Assembly: GCA_903813345.2 (NCBI GenBank)
Contig: CAIIXF020000003.1
Coordinates: 10,804,931 to 10,868,930 of the forward strand
DNA from: Owenia fusiformis
Taxonomy: Eukaryota > Annelida > Polychaeta > Sabellida > Oweniidae
DNA: 64,000 nt
Reading direction: 5' to 3'
A program made the translations under genes and the position numbers. Position 1 is the first letter of the stretch. Every line of letters begins with the position of its first letter. Below, one piece after another: positions 45,289 through 57,146 of the stretch. The notes below the pieces were generated by a model. That model was given only the letters and a program-made list of their open reading frames with translations, did not search any database and had not been told where the DNA came from.

Positions 45289-47960
45289 GCCATTTCACAT
45301 ATTTGACAGAAGACTGATTATATCTTGGCCATTTCATATATTTTAGAGAAGACTGATTATACCTTTGCCATTTCATATATTTGACAGAAGACTGATTATA
45401 CCTTGGCCATTTCACATATTTGACAGAAGACTGATTATACCTTGGCCATTTCACATATTTGACAGAAGACTGATTATACCTTGGCTATTTCACATATTTG
45501 ACAGAAGACTGATTATACCTTGGCTATTTCACATATTTGACAGAAGACTGATTATACCTTGGCCATTTCATATATTTGAAAGAAGACTGATTATACCTTG
45601 GCCATTTCACATATTTGAAAGAAGACTGATTATACCTTGGCCATTTCACATATTTGACAGAAGACTGATTATACCTTGGCCATTTCACATATTTGACATA
45701 AGACTGATTATACCTTGGCCATTTCATATATTTGAAAGAAGACTGATTATACCTTGGCCATTTCACATATTTGAAAGAAGACTGATTATACCTTGGCCAT
45801 TTCACATATTTGACAGAAGACTGATTATACCTTGGCCATTTCACATATTTGACAGAAGACTGATTATACCTTGGCCATTTCATATATTTGAAAGAAGACT
45901 GATTATACCTTGGCCATTTCACATATTTGAAAGAAGACTGATTATACCTTGGCCATTTCATATATTTGACAGAAGACTGATTATACCTTGGCCATTTCAT
46001 ATATTTGAAAGAAGACTGATTATACCTTGGCCATTTCACATATTTGACAGAAGACTGATTATACCTTGGCCATTTCACATATTTGACAGAAGACTGATTA
46101 TACCTTGGCCATTTCATATATTTGAGAGAAGACTGATTATACCTTATACCTTAGTCACTGGTGCCATTTCACATATTTGACAGAAGACTGATTATACCTT
46201 GGCCATTTCACATATTTGAAAGAAGACTGATTATACCTTGGCCATTTCACATATTTGAAAGAAAACTGATTATACCTTGGCCATTTCATATATTTGAAAG
46301 AAGACTGATTATACCTTATACCTTAGTCACTGGTGCCATTTCACATATTTGACAGAAGACTGATTATACCTTGGCCATTTCACATATTTGAAAGAAGACT
46401 GATTATACCTTGGCCATTTCATATATTTGAGAGAAGACTGATTATACCTTGGCCATTTCACATATTTGAAAGAAGACTGATTATACCTTGGCCATTTCAC
46501 ATATTTGAAAGAAAACTGATTATATCTTGGCCATTTCATATATTTTAGAGAAGACTGATTATACCTTGGCCATTTCATATATTTGAGAGAAGACTGATTA
46601 TACCTTATACCTTAGTCACTGGTGCCATTTCGCATATTTGACAGAAGACTGATTATACCTTGGCCATTTCACATATTTGACAGAAGACTGATTATACCTT
46701 GGCCATTTCACATATTTGAGAGAAGACTGATTATACCATATACCTTAGTTACTGGTGCCATTTCACATATTTGACAGAAGACTGATTATACCTTGGCCAT
46801 TTCATATATTTGAAAGAAGACTGATTATACCTTATACCTTAGTTACTGGTGCCATTTCACATATTTGACAGAAGACTGATTATACCTTGGCCATTTCACA
46901 TATTTGAGAGAAGACCGATTATACCTTATACCTTAGTTACTGGTGCCATTTCACATATTTGACAGAAGACTGATTATACCTTGGCCATTTCACATATTTG
47001 ACAGAAGACTGATTATACCTTGGCCATTTCACATATTTGAGAGAAGACTGATTATACCTTGGCCATTTCATATATTTGAAAGAAGACTGATTATACCTTG
47101 GCCATTTCACATATTTGAAAGAAGACTGATTATACCTTGGCCATTTCATATATTTGAAAGAAGACTGATTATACCTTATACCTTAGTCACTGGTGCCATT
47201 TCACATATTTGACAGAAGATTGATTATACCTTGGCCATTTCACATATTTGACAGAAGACTGATTATACCTTGGCCATTTCATATATTTGAAAGAAGACTG
47301 ATTATACCTTATACCTTAGTTACTGGTGCCATTTCACATATTTGACAGAAGACTGATTATACCTTGGCCATTTCACATATTTGAGAGAAGACTGATTATA
47401 CCTTATACCTTAGTTACTGGTGCCATTTCACATATTTGACAGAAGACTGATTATACCTTGGCCATTTCACATATTTGACAGAAGACTGATTATACCTTGG
47501 CCATTTCACATATTTGAGAGAAGACTGATTATACCTTGGCCATTTCATATATTTGAAAGAAGACTGATTATACCTTGGCCATTTCACATATTTGAAAGAA
47601 GACTGATTATACCTTGGCCATTTCATATATTTGAAAGAAGACTGATTATACCTTATACCTTAGTCACTGGTGCCATTTCACATATTTGACAGAAGACTGA
47701 TTATACCTTGGCCATTTCATATATTTGAGAGAAGACTGATTATACCTTGGCCATTTCACATATTTGACAGAAGACTGATTATACCTTGGCCATTTCACAT
47801 ATTTGACAGAAGACTGATTATACCTTGGCCATTTCATATATTTGAGAGAAGACTGATTATACCTTATACCTTAGTCACTGGTGCCATTTCACATATTTGA
47901 CAGAAGACTGATTATACCTTGGCCATTTCACATATTTGACAGAAGACTGATTATACCTTG
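45289..47960. repeat. 39-bp minisatellite, about 68 units, with higher-order structure
   Basis: Unit CCATTTCACATATTTGACAG + AAGACTGATTATACCTTGG (39 bp = 13 codons). Variants: CACATA/TATATA and TTGACAG/TTGAAAG/TTGAGAG. From 46141 a 15-16-bp longer junction unit (TTATACCTTAGTCACTGGTG or TAGTTAC) recurs about eleven times and divides the array into blocks. 46943-47212 and 47420-47689 are identical at protein level and offset by 477 bp, a recent block duplication. Both strands stay open (PFHIFDRRLIIPW plus, KWPRYNQSSVKYV minus); the 271- and 197-codon frames are therefore not evidence of a protein. No promoter or splice context seen. Confidence 0.95.
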
Positions 47961-48046
47961 AAACTCAATGACAGCTTGTAGCTGGAGCAAGTGTTGTGCT
48001 AAATTAATATGAAATAAATTATTCCAGTTTGAGGTTGATATATAAA

Positions 48047-48196
48047 GATTATCCTATATGAGGTTCAGGATATTGGGATTATCCCAAAGTCAATATAATA
48101 CATCTTGGTCTAATAGGTTGCAGGTTGTAGGCCATAGGTCCCGACTATAGGATGATCTGTTTATCCCATACCAATCTTGCTCATCTGATTCACATA
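48047..48196. repeat. partial copy of the TATCCTATATGAGGTTCAGG fold-back
   Basis: Matches the outer parts of 51216-51400 (GATTATCCTATATGAGGTTC, CAGGATATTGGGATTATCCC, then GACTATAGGATGAT and CCCATACCAATCTTG), but with a diverged centre. Confidence 0.7.
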
Positions 48197-48346
48197 GTTC
48201 AATTGGCCCAAGTTCAGAAAAACTGAAGGAATATTTTATATTATTATATCACTGTCCATATTCCTCACTCTCTGATTGGCCCATGTCCAACACTTGACTA
48301 AAACAAAATCAAGCGATATTAAATGGAAGTCATGTGACTGCTTCCT

Positions 48347-50215
48347 GGTCAACTCAACCCCAAGTCAACTCAACCCAAGTCAACTCAACCCTTAGTTTAG
48401 TTTAATATAGTTTATTTTTGTGTCACAAGCATGTTAAAATACATTTAAAACATTTTAAAAACATTTGCTTCCAGCCGATGCCGGCTTATGAGACACCATA
48501 TGGTACATGTATACAAAATATTCATTTTTCAACAAAATATTCAATTTTCAATGTAAACTTACTAAATGCAAAATAAACAGTCATAGAGACCATGTATACA
48601 AAGTTCATTGTTCCTTTACTTATACTGAAAGGAGACATCTTCCCCAAGGTTGATGTTCCTGTAGATAAGTGGAAAAAGAAACCATGATCAATTGGTGATG
48701 TGAGGGCCCTCTGGTTGGTCCAATACCCCCAAAGGGGTCCCCACAATGCAGTAGATTTACAGAGTTGCTATTATGTTATACATTATTATGGAAATATTTA
48801 TGCATCATTTATACATTATGACAGTATCACAATTCTAAATAGTGAGTAATAGGTGCTGTAAAGTGGCAAAATCGATTTTATATGGCCTCCATCCAGTCAT
48901 ACTATATAAATATATAACTGACCATTGACAGATAACATTTCTGTGCTTATAACAAAATAGAATATGAGACAATTCATTAGTTTGCTATTCTTGAGTAATT
49001 ACAAATATAGGTTCTGTTAAAGTCTTTCTAGATCAAAGTTCCTTTTACTGAACATCTTAAACAGTGTACTTGCAAAGGTTCTCTGTATACAGGGTGTGTG
49101 CATAAGTCTAGAGAACAGCATAATATGATCATTTGTACCAGTATCAATGTTAGGGGCCAGTGTATTAACAGAAGCTAGAAAATTATTTCTCAAATCATTG
49201 TAGTGAGAGTCAAGTCGACCCCAAGTCAAGTCGACCCTTAGTCAACTCGACCCCAAGTCATCTTGACCCTTAGTCAACTCGACCCCAAGTCATCTCAACC
49301 CTTGGTCAACTCAACCCTTAGTCAAGTCGACCCAAATGATTTTACTTGTTTTAAGTAGATTAAAATACAATATAATCCAATTGTTTCCGCAGTTTGATTT
49401 GAAATCAAACTTCAAAGAAAAAAACATTTCTGTCACCTATAGATCAAAACGAAGATTTAAACTGGATCATAAAATCCCAATCTGATTGTTTATGACACCT
49501 GACATATGAGTAAGATAATGGATAATAGAAAAACATAAATCCCATTGTTTGTTCAGTCTTGTTCTAAAATCTTACTTCAAAAAAATAAACATTTCTATCG
49601 CCTGTAGATCAGAATGAAAGATTTGAACCAGATCATATTGTTTATTGTTTATTATTATTATCAAAATATAAAATCATTCAATACAAAGTAATGGATGGAT
49701 GTTGGCACAATGCACATGTTGCATAAGTTACCTGTTGTCAAAAATACTGTTGCAACAATATCAGTATAACAGAAAAGTGTATAGATAATTTCTTTATTTC
49801 AGAGAGATTAAACAAGCTCAAATATGAAGGGGTGAAATATATGTATAGCATCGTGAATAGTCCTATTAAGATTAATCAAATATTATTTTGTTATACAGTA
49901 TATAAAAATTATAAATGCGTTAAGCACAAACTTCAATAGTTGATAATTTTATTTTGGAAAATTAGCATTTGAGTCCCTCATTCTTTCAAAATTCATCAAT
50001 ATCATACCATGAAAATAGTATATCTATTTGTTTTTTATGGTGGGGTCGAGTTGACTAAGGGTTGAGATGACCAAGGGTTGAGATGACTTGGGGTCGAGTT
50101 GACTAAGGGTCGAGATGACTTGGGGTCGAATTGACTAAGGGTCGACTTGACTTGGGGTCGACTTGACTAAGGGTCAAGTTGACTTGGGTTGAGTTGACTT
50201 GGGGTTGAGTTGACC
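48347..50215. mobile_element. 1.87-kb element with GGTCAACTCAACCCC terminal repeats
   Basis: Left GGTCAACTCAACCCCAAGTC repeats (48347-48395) and right cluster (50040-50215, in reverse) are inverted over about 48 bp with very few differences. A third cluster of the same ~16-bp unit (AGTCAACTCGACCCCA) sits internally at 49205-49332. Between the first and second clusters lies a LINE 3' fragment (48396-49229). Between the second and third is a roughly 160-bp direct duplication (about 49375-49500 and 49545-49650). No transposase seen. Confidence 0.8.
48396..49229 (-). pseudogene. LINE ORF2 C-terminal fragment with 3' UTR, inside the 1.87-kb element
   Basis: Minus frame 49229-49017 reads YNDLRNNFLASVNTLAPN ... 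IQRTFASTLFKMFSKRN then stop, with the same layout as the tail after CPxY in the LINE relic at 8844-9122 (LR/QR, a hydrophobic stretch, a final helix about 60 residues later). Downstream to 48400 is a 3'-UTR-like stretch with CATAAGCCGGCATCGGCTGG and ACACAAAAATAAAC, typical of a LINE 3' end. The 5' end stops exactly at the internal GTCGAC repeat cluster. Confidence is moderate because the zinc knuckle itself is missing. Confidence 0.5.
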
Positions 50216-50379
50216 AGTATGATATTCACAAGTTCAACTTAGTCCAATGTAATTTGAATTTTATATATACCCGGGAGTGCATTGTTATGATTAATTAGGT
50301 ATCAATAGTTTGTTATTCCATTAATGGGAGTGAGGAATATAACAGTGAATAATAAGACAAATATTTGATTTTATTATAT

Positions 50380-50555
50380 CATTGAAATGTGTCTCGCTTT
50401 CTCATTGGATAAGAACCCATCACATGATTAAAAATATTAGGGTGTATTTCATTGTTTCCTGCAATCTCCAGCCGCAGCCTCGTTTTCAACTGTATATACC
50501 ACGATGTATATACCACGGAGTATATACCACGGTAGAAAGTCCCGCATGTTATGTT
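50380..50555. repeat. uninterrupted relative of the 36420-37120 element
   Basis: TCTCGCTTTCTCATTGGATA, CACATGATTAAAAATATTAG, then three short TATATACCACG(G/A) direct repeats and GTAGAAAGTCCCGCATG. Corresponds to the outer parts of 36420-37120. Confidence 0.7.
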
Positions 50556-51230
50556 TTTGTTATGACGTCACAACAATATTGTAGAAAATACTTGGATACG
50601 CATGACAACAAAACGTCATTGTTATGACGTCACAGCTTATATTTGTATTATTAGCATGGGTACTCATAGCAAAAGTGCATCCGTTGCCATGTTCTTGATG
50701 TTTATAAACCAGTGATGTCACAAGTAATCTTGCACGTGTGACTTTTGAGCAAGGGCGGATGAAAGATGGCAATATCTTGCATCTAAGAGTGGCTGAAGTT
50801 AGAGTGGTTATTCTGATGAGCACTTGTATTGTATCGATGTATTAAATGGTTAAAAGAAATATGCTTAATTTGTAGAACATTCAAATGATATGATTCACCT
50901 CAATAGAATTAAAAATTTTATTATATTCATGTCCAGTTTTGTTTTCTTGGCCATAGTAGGATTTTCCTGTTCTTTCAGATATTTTTCCACATTTACAAAT
51001 CTTTGATTATTAACAGGGATAAGTATGCTCCTTAATTCCCTTGTTTAAATCATCAAAGAGATCACGATTGTCGCCATTGCTATTCCCAGTATAGCTATAC
51101 AAATCAGGGTACAAAAATGCACCAGTCCTAGTAGACAGTATAGCAGGCTATATAATATATCTACTTGCTCAGGCCAGGAGGTAAAGTTACATACATGTAT
51201 ATCTGCGCGCTGATGAAAATATATAGAGAT
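50556..51230. other. no gene; repeated TATGACGTCACA motif
   Basis: TTATGACGTCACA occurs at about 50561 and 50621, i.e. a CRE-like TGACGTCA twice, within an old repeat. No transcript context supports a regulatory role. Frame 50560-50823 is not recognisable. Confidence 0.4.
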
Positions 51231-51368
51231 TATCCTATATGAGGTTCAGGATATTGGGATTATCCCGAGGCAAATATAATATATTTGCCCGAGGGCCGCA
51301 GGTCCCGAGGGAAAATATATTATATTGGCCAAGGGATAATCCCAATATCCTGAACCGACTATAGGATA
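51231..51368. repeat. fold-back repeat, arms ~50 bp
   Basis: TATCCTATATGAGGTTCAGG ... GGGATTATCCC is followed by the inverted copy GGGATAATCCCAATATCCTG ... CTATAGGATA, around CCCGAGGGCCGCAGGTCCCGAGGG. Next to it at 51640-51705 is another small hairpin (CTGCCCGCTCGGAGCGGG). Confidence 0.85.
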
Positions 51369-52440
51369 ATATGTTTATCCCATACCAATCTTGGTCATCT
51401 GGTTCACATTGTTCAATCGTGGAAATATTCTAGAATATTCATGTCCAGTTTTGTTTTCTTGGCAGTGGGCGGATTTTTTTGTTCTCTCAAATATTCCCAC
51501 ATTTATTTTCTCGAATTTTTTAAGTGAATGCTCCTTCCATTTTTTAAACCATCAAACAGATCGCCGTTGTCGTTTGCAGTCATTACGCGAACGTTACAAA
51601 TTATGAACAAATATGCGAGCGGCGATTGTGACGTAGCGGGCAGATATACTATATCTGCCCGCTCGGAGCGGGACGTAAAGCTTTATCTGCCCGCTGATGA
51701 AAATATAAGTTTTTACAAACCGGCTTTATGTACCTGTAACACGTCCAAGTATGGGATAAAAGTTTTTACAAACCTGCTTTATGTACCTGAAACTCAAGTA
51801 TAGGACAAAACATGGAATTGATGGAGATTTATGTATGAAAGATGCAATGTATCAGAATTAGGGAATAAAATGCCTAATCCCTAATGTTTTTCTAAGAAAT
51901 TCGTAGTTCCTCAATTTCCAGCCAAAATATTCTCCTAAGTCTCTGACTAAGTCTTAATTTAACAGTTACCACAGTATACAGTAACATAAAAATAAAAAAC
52001 AATTTCTTCATAATTATTGCTTGAAAGTAATCTTTGTTTTACCCGTGATAGTCCCCCACGAATATCGAATTAGAGATTGAAGATTGCAAGGAATCTTACT
52101 GATGACCCCTAGGGGCAGTATTGATAGCCTGCAATTAAGGTCAAGGACAGAAGTAAGGAAAATAGTTAGACATTCAGACCCATAGCCAGGGAGGTACTAT
52201 GAGCTAACTCCCCCACTCACAGTGCACTGTCCAGAAATTCTTCCAATATCATGAAGTTTTTCTCTATTATGACCATTTTTCAAGTGGTTTTGGGCAAATT
52301 TTATCAAATGTGAACCTCCTGGAATTTTTTGAAAAGTGACCCACCTTGGCAAAAGCTGACCATATTTCTATATGAATTGATGATCTGATATGACATACAT
52401 CAATTTTACCCCATTTTCTTTCATTATTTGGAATTTAGAG
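51369..52440. other. non-coding with repeat fragments
   Basis: A 50-bp direct repeat GTTTTTACAAACCGGCTTTA/TGTACCTG occurs at about 51709 and 51761. At 52170-52360 is a copy of the CCATAGCCAG ... CCTTGGCAAAAGC repeat. Frame 51528-51803 has no recognisable domain. Confidence 0.5.
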
Positions 52441-52459
52441 AGGTCCGACCCATATATCA

Positions 52460-52705
52460 ATGGCCCATTCCTAACCGCAACACTAGCTTTAACCCTAACT
52501 TGCTTGAACCCTACCCTTGTTGCTTTATAGCTTTAACCGTAACCCTAGCTTGCTTCCCTTGCTTTAACCCTTAAACCCTGGGTCTAACCCTAACCACAGC
52601 CCTAAACCCAAACCTTGCTCTATCACTAAGCCTAACTCCATCCCTAACCCTAGATTTAACCCTATCCCTAGCTTTAATCAAAACTTCATCTCTAATCCTA
52701 AACTT
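52460..52705. repeat. degenerate CCCTAA (telomere-like) tract
   Basis: About 25 irregular units of AACCCTAAC/CTAACCCTA type mixed with CTTGCTT and AGCTTTAACC. The plus strand carries CCCTAA, the C-rich strand of the animal telomere repeat. Strongly decayed and followed by a transposon, so it is an interstitial relic, not a chromosome end. Confidence 0.75.
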
Positions 52706-52727
52706 TAACTCTTTCGGTTACTTTTTC

Positions 52728-53337
52728 AAAAGGATAGGTATCGATATGGTGAACTGAATTCAACAATGTTTTTCTCTTAAACCAATTATTGAAAACATTC
52801 GGTGAAAAAACAGTTCTTTATGTAATGTTGACTGATTGGCAACAATTTAATGCAAAAATTATTTAAAGACATTTTATATAATTGTTTTTGTTAACATTTT
52901 TTGTTTTTTAGTGCAATTGTTTTTGTTCCTTTCTACCAATTCTTGAGAATGAAATAAAATGTCTTTCCGAACCTTGTTGGAACAAAATAACATTTTCTTA
53001 GACCTCTCAATATTATAGTTATACAATATAGTTATATATTTAGATATATATAGTTAGAAAATTTTGGTTGATTTAACAAAAAGTATGGAAAAATTTAAAA
53101 CAAAACCCCCCAAAATAGATAAAAATTAAGATAAACCTTTTATTTCATTAACAAGATAATTTTTAAAAATCAACCAAACTTTCCTTTGTACAATTACAAT
53201 ATTGAGAGACATAAACTAAGTCGTTTTGTTCCAAAGAGATTCGGGCAGATGTTTCATTTTATTCCGAACATATGATACCAAGAACGAAAGAAGTGTCTGA
53301 TATGTTTTCTAAAACAATATAGAGAAAAGTATATATA
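52728..53337. mobile_element. TIR element, family A, copy 3 (interrupted)
   Basis: Left end AAAAGGATAGGTATCGATAT as in 26186-26920, and the following 600 bp is collinear with that copy. At 53338 it is cut by the TACAGGGTGGGCC element; on the far side the sequence is an inverted copy of 53246-53337 rather than the missing remainder. Confidence 0.8.
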
Positions 53338-54965
53338 CAGGGTGGGCCAAAAAAAACACCCCCTAGCCATTATTCCTGATAAATATTTATTTTTTAACAT
53401 GTACACCAACAATGATATATCATTTTAAAGATAATTTAATTTGCAACACAATGATATATAATAGCACCATTTTCAACAACCCCATATAGAAATATAGCCT
53501 ATTATGTGACATGGGGGTAAAAAACACCTTTTCAATTTTTATCGATTTTGCGAACAATAGCCTATTTCTACCAAATTTTACTGTTCAGTTAAAAATTACA
53601 ACATTGTCATGAGTCTTTCATAATTGGATATTTATATTGTTTTCATTCAGTTTATGAACCATGAATGCTCAATAAACATGTGTATGCTTATAAAACAAAT
53701 TAATTTCTTCTTCAGTCTGTCAAAATATGGCTCAATAGACCCACCCCCGGACTCACCTTCTGATCGGATTATTCGCTAAAGACGCGAAAGCCATTGGTAT
53801 AATTGATGGATCTCTGTGGAAGTACCATCAAACTCCTAATTATTCATTATTTTAGTTGTATACATCCCTGATAGGCTAGTGATCTTCATAGACCAACTTT
53901 TCTAAATGCCCCAAGTACTTTACATGTAATCAACAGGATATACTCTGTGTATCAGTATTTACTCAAATCAAGATGACATTTTTCTGAAAGGGTAGTGGTG
54001 TCCACTCGGTGATTCCCAAAAAGGAAAGACCGTACAGGCCCTGTTTTTGTTGAACCAGGAGCAAAAGTATTCTCTGAATGTTAATGACACGAGGTGTTAA
54101 AAAAGGACTCGTCAAGGATATAAAAAACATGTGAAAGAAATTTCATTTTCTTATAGGAAAGTGCTTCATCATACAGGTCCAATGCTACCCTGGAGTTTTT
54201 GGAGATTCGAAATGACACCATCTCTAGCCTGGACAAATGGCTTACTGACAGTTCAGATGCCAATAATGTTGATTACCATACCTGGGGACATCTAGAACAG
54301 CTGGTATTTAAAGATACCCAGCCTATCAGGGATGAAGAGGAACTGAAATAAAGAATAACTAGTAGTTGAATGGTACTTCCGCATACATCCATCAATTATG
54401 CCATCAACCAATGGCTTCTGCGTCTTAAGCCAATAATCAGATCAGAGAATGGGTCCGGGGAGTGGGTCTATTGAGCCATATTTGGACAGACTGAAGAAAA
54501 AATTAATTTGTTTTATAAGCATACACATGTCTATTGAGCATGCACGGTTCAAAAACTGAACGAAAAAAAAATATAAAATCCAATTAAGACTCATGACAAT
54601 GTTGTAATTTTTAACTGAACAGTAGAATTGGGTAGAAATAGGCTATTGTTCACAAAATCGATGAAAATTGAAAAGGTGTTTTTTGACCCCCATGTCACAT
54701 AATTGGTTATATTTCTATATGGGGTTGTTGAAAATGGTGTTATTATATATCATTTTGTTGCAAATTAAATTATCTTTAAAATTATATATCATTGTTGGTG
54801 TACATGTTAAAAAATAAATATTTATGAGGAATAATGGCTAGGGGGGGGGGGGGTGTTTTTTTGGCCCACCCTGTATATATACTTTTCTCTATATTGTTTT
54901 AGAAAACATATCAGGCACTTCTTTCGTTCTTGGTATCATATGTTCGGAATAAAATGAAACATCTG
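53246..54965. repeat. 1.72-kb imperfect inverted duplication
   Basis: 53246-53930 and 54280-54965 are inverted copies. The outer 90 bp (CAGATGTTTCATTTTATTCC ... GAGAAAAGTATATATA) is nearly identical in both arms and belongs to family A. The inner parts match at roughly nine bases in ten by eye, and the central ~340 bp is unpaired. Confidence 0.9.
53338..54873. mobile_element. 1.54-kb MITE-like element with CAGGGTGGGCCAAAA ends
   Basis: Left CAGGGTGGGCCAAAAAAAAC and right (inverted) CACCCTG are flanked by TA on both sides, as for Tc1/mariner-type insertion. Arms are about 590 bp. Inside each arm: GGCTCAATAGACCCAC and AATTGATGGAT...GGAAGTACCAT. Near the right end is a 12-G run (54841). The minus frame 54081-54263 in the unpaired centre is too short to assign. 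No transposase recognised. Confidence 0.75.
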
Positions 54966-56601
54966 AAAAGTTTGCATGGATATTTTAATGTTTTGATGTT
55001 GATACTTATTTCAATTAAATTACTGCTATATATGACAATGCTTAAATGCAATAGCTACATTGACCAGTTTTTATTCCATTTAAAAAGACCAATGGGGTAG
55101 CCTGGGTATTTTGTGAGTGAATGCCATGAGTGAGTGAAGGAAATGAGCTTTGAGGGGTGTTTGGGGATTGGTTCTCCCCTCAAGAAGATTTGAAAATGAT
55201 ATGAGTTGTTTGTAGAATGAATCTGGGGAGCTTTTTCATGCATTTCGCTTGTGTTTTTCATCTCAAAAACATCAATACACTTTAAAACATTTTATTGACT
55301 AGAAGATTGCACCATATATTCCCCAAAAATATTTCTCATTTTCAAGTATTATCTATGGATTAACACCCAGGTATTGTCATTTTTCAAACTTTAGAGGGCT
55401 GGGAATCATTATTACAATCGCTTTTGAATAATATTAATGCTGTTTTAAATAGGTTTCATGTCTGCCAATAATTTCTCAAATTGTGTAAATGGTACCCCTT
55501 CCTTAATCCCAAGAATTTTCTCTTTAAGGAATTTCCCATAGTAATCCAAAGGTATAATTCCAAGCAGATTTTGAGATAACAGGAAAGTTAATCATTAATA
55601 CATATCTCATAAGATTGTGATATAAACCAAAACAACCCAATAAGGTGTGTATTATTGGGTTGTTTATATGGTGCAATCTTATAGTCAATAAAATGTTGAA
55701 ATTGAAATTGTTGAGAAAATATTTGACTAATAAGAAAAACATTTTCATTGGCCTTAATTATTTGGTTGTGACTACATACATGTATATAGTGGTCAAGAAT
55801 AAGGGGCACCCATGACTCTAATGCATGTTTAGATTACTTCAATGAGTTTATCAGTTTTTATCCAGATTCGCACCTTGCCATTGATATACAGCAGTATATT
55901 GATGAAAGGCCAATGAAACACATGTATATGTTGAGATATGTAATTGAGACTTGTTGCCAAGTGAATACATGTATGGCAACTTTAATGACACAAAAATAAA
56001 GATATTGTGATCGCATATCATTATGTTTGCCAAAGATTGATGTAATATTTCCAAACATTTTCTTTAAAGTTGTACTGAACATTTTACCCCTTGCTGACCA
56101 ATCTCCAAATATAGTATTATATAGTTTGACAATAATATTATTTCACCTTTACAAAAAATGTTATTATCAGAATTATTGTATCTATTAAACATAATGAAAT
56201 CAATGATTCTAAATGATTTCCACCATTGAGAATACAATAGATAAAAATTATAATATTTTGGTACTGATTCAAATTTCAAAAATAGGCAATGTTTTTTTAT
56301 TTTATTTTGAAAGAACTTTGAACTTTTCATAAAAAGTTGCTATGTGCCAGTAAAGCAATGTGTCATGTGTGCCATAAGTTAAACAAAGTACCAGTTTCAC
56401 ACCCATTAAGCTGTTAAGGTGATTGTTCAGTGTAAGATCTCACACCTGCACTCACTGTAATTATTATAATTAGGGAAGTTGAGGAGACCTTTATGACAAA
56501 ACACTGATGATTACGAGACCATGTATGCCAGGCTCCAGGCCACAATAGACTTTCAAATAAAACATCTTACAGTCTCTTATAATTTCAAACTACAGAAATG
56601 T
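54966..56601. other. no gene recognised
   Basis: 55310-55700 resembles 30140-30480 in reverse (AAAATGAGTAATATTTTTGG, AACCAAAACAACCCAATAAG, GGAATTTCCCATAG), so a shared dispersed repeat. Several short minus-strand frames here have no recognisable domain. Confidence 0.5.
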
Positions 56602-56940
56602 GTAACCTTCATCTTGATTCATAAGGTTTCAGTTGTTCCTATCTCACCTTTGGTGTCTCTAGACCCAGTGGGAAGCAAAGATGGGTAACCTTCATCTTGA
56701 TTCATAAGGTTTCAGTTGTTCCGATCTCACCTTTGGTGTCTCTAGACCCAGTGGGAAGCAATGGTGGGTAACCTTCATCTTGATTCATAAGGTTTCAGTT
56801 GTTCCTATCTCACCTTTGGTGTCTCTAGACCCAGTGGGAAGCAATGGTGGGTAACCTTCATCTTGATTCATAAGGTTTCAGTTGTTCCTATCTCACCTTT
56901 GGTGTCTCTAGACCCAGTGGGAAGCAATGATAGGTAACCT
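56602..56940. repeat. 83-bp tandem repeat, 4 copies
   Basis: Starts at 56602, 56685, 56768 and 56851, with a partial copy from 56934. Unit GTAACCTTCATCTTGATTCA ... CTAGACCCAGTGGGAAGCAA; only 1-3 differences between copies. On the minus strand each unit contains ACACCAAAG followed by GTGAGA, a good splice-donor-like sequence, so an exon edge may have been duplicated; no acceptor or known protein supports that. Confidence 0.95.
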
Positions 56941-57146
56941 TAGTTTTTGATCTTATCATGTTGTAGATGTTTATACAAAACCATTATTTTTTACAGTATT
57001 AATAGGAGGTCCTAAAGATGGAAAAAAGCATGTTAATTTTATCCCATGAGTAAATATGATATCTTTGTGTGTATATTTCCTTCAATTAACAACTATTCAA
57101 TTACTTGTGGGAATCCAATCTTGAAATGTTTTTTCATCAACTGCTA

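Larger units (their letters stand above)
48241..50352. mobile_element. outer palindromic element split by an insertion
   Basis: Left TTATTATATCACTGTCCATA + TTCCTCACTC; right GAGTGAGGAATATAACAGTG + AATAATAA, inverted. The interior is interrupted by the element at 48347-50215. Without it the outer element would be about 240 bp, like the one at 29820-30092. Confidence 0.7.

Noticed and set aside
45365-46180. 271-codon open frame (PFHIFDRRLIIPW repeats) as a repetitive protein gene
   Set aside because: The 39-bp unit lacks stops on both strands, the opposite strand is equally open, there is no signal peptide or splice context, and frames are reset at junction units.
50560-50635. Paired CRE-like TGACGTCA sites as an enhancer
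   Set aside because: They lie in an old repeat and no nearby promoter is recognisable.
52460-52705. True telomere end
   Set aside because: Units are strongly degenerate and normal sequence continues on both sides.
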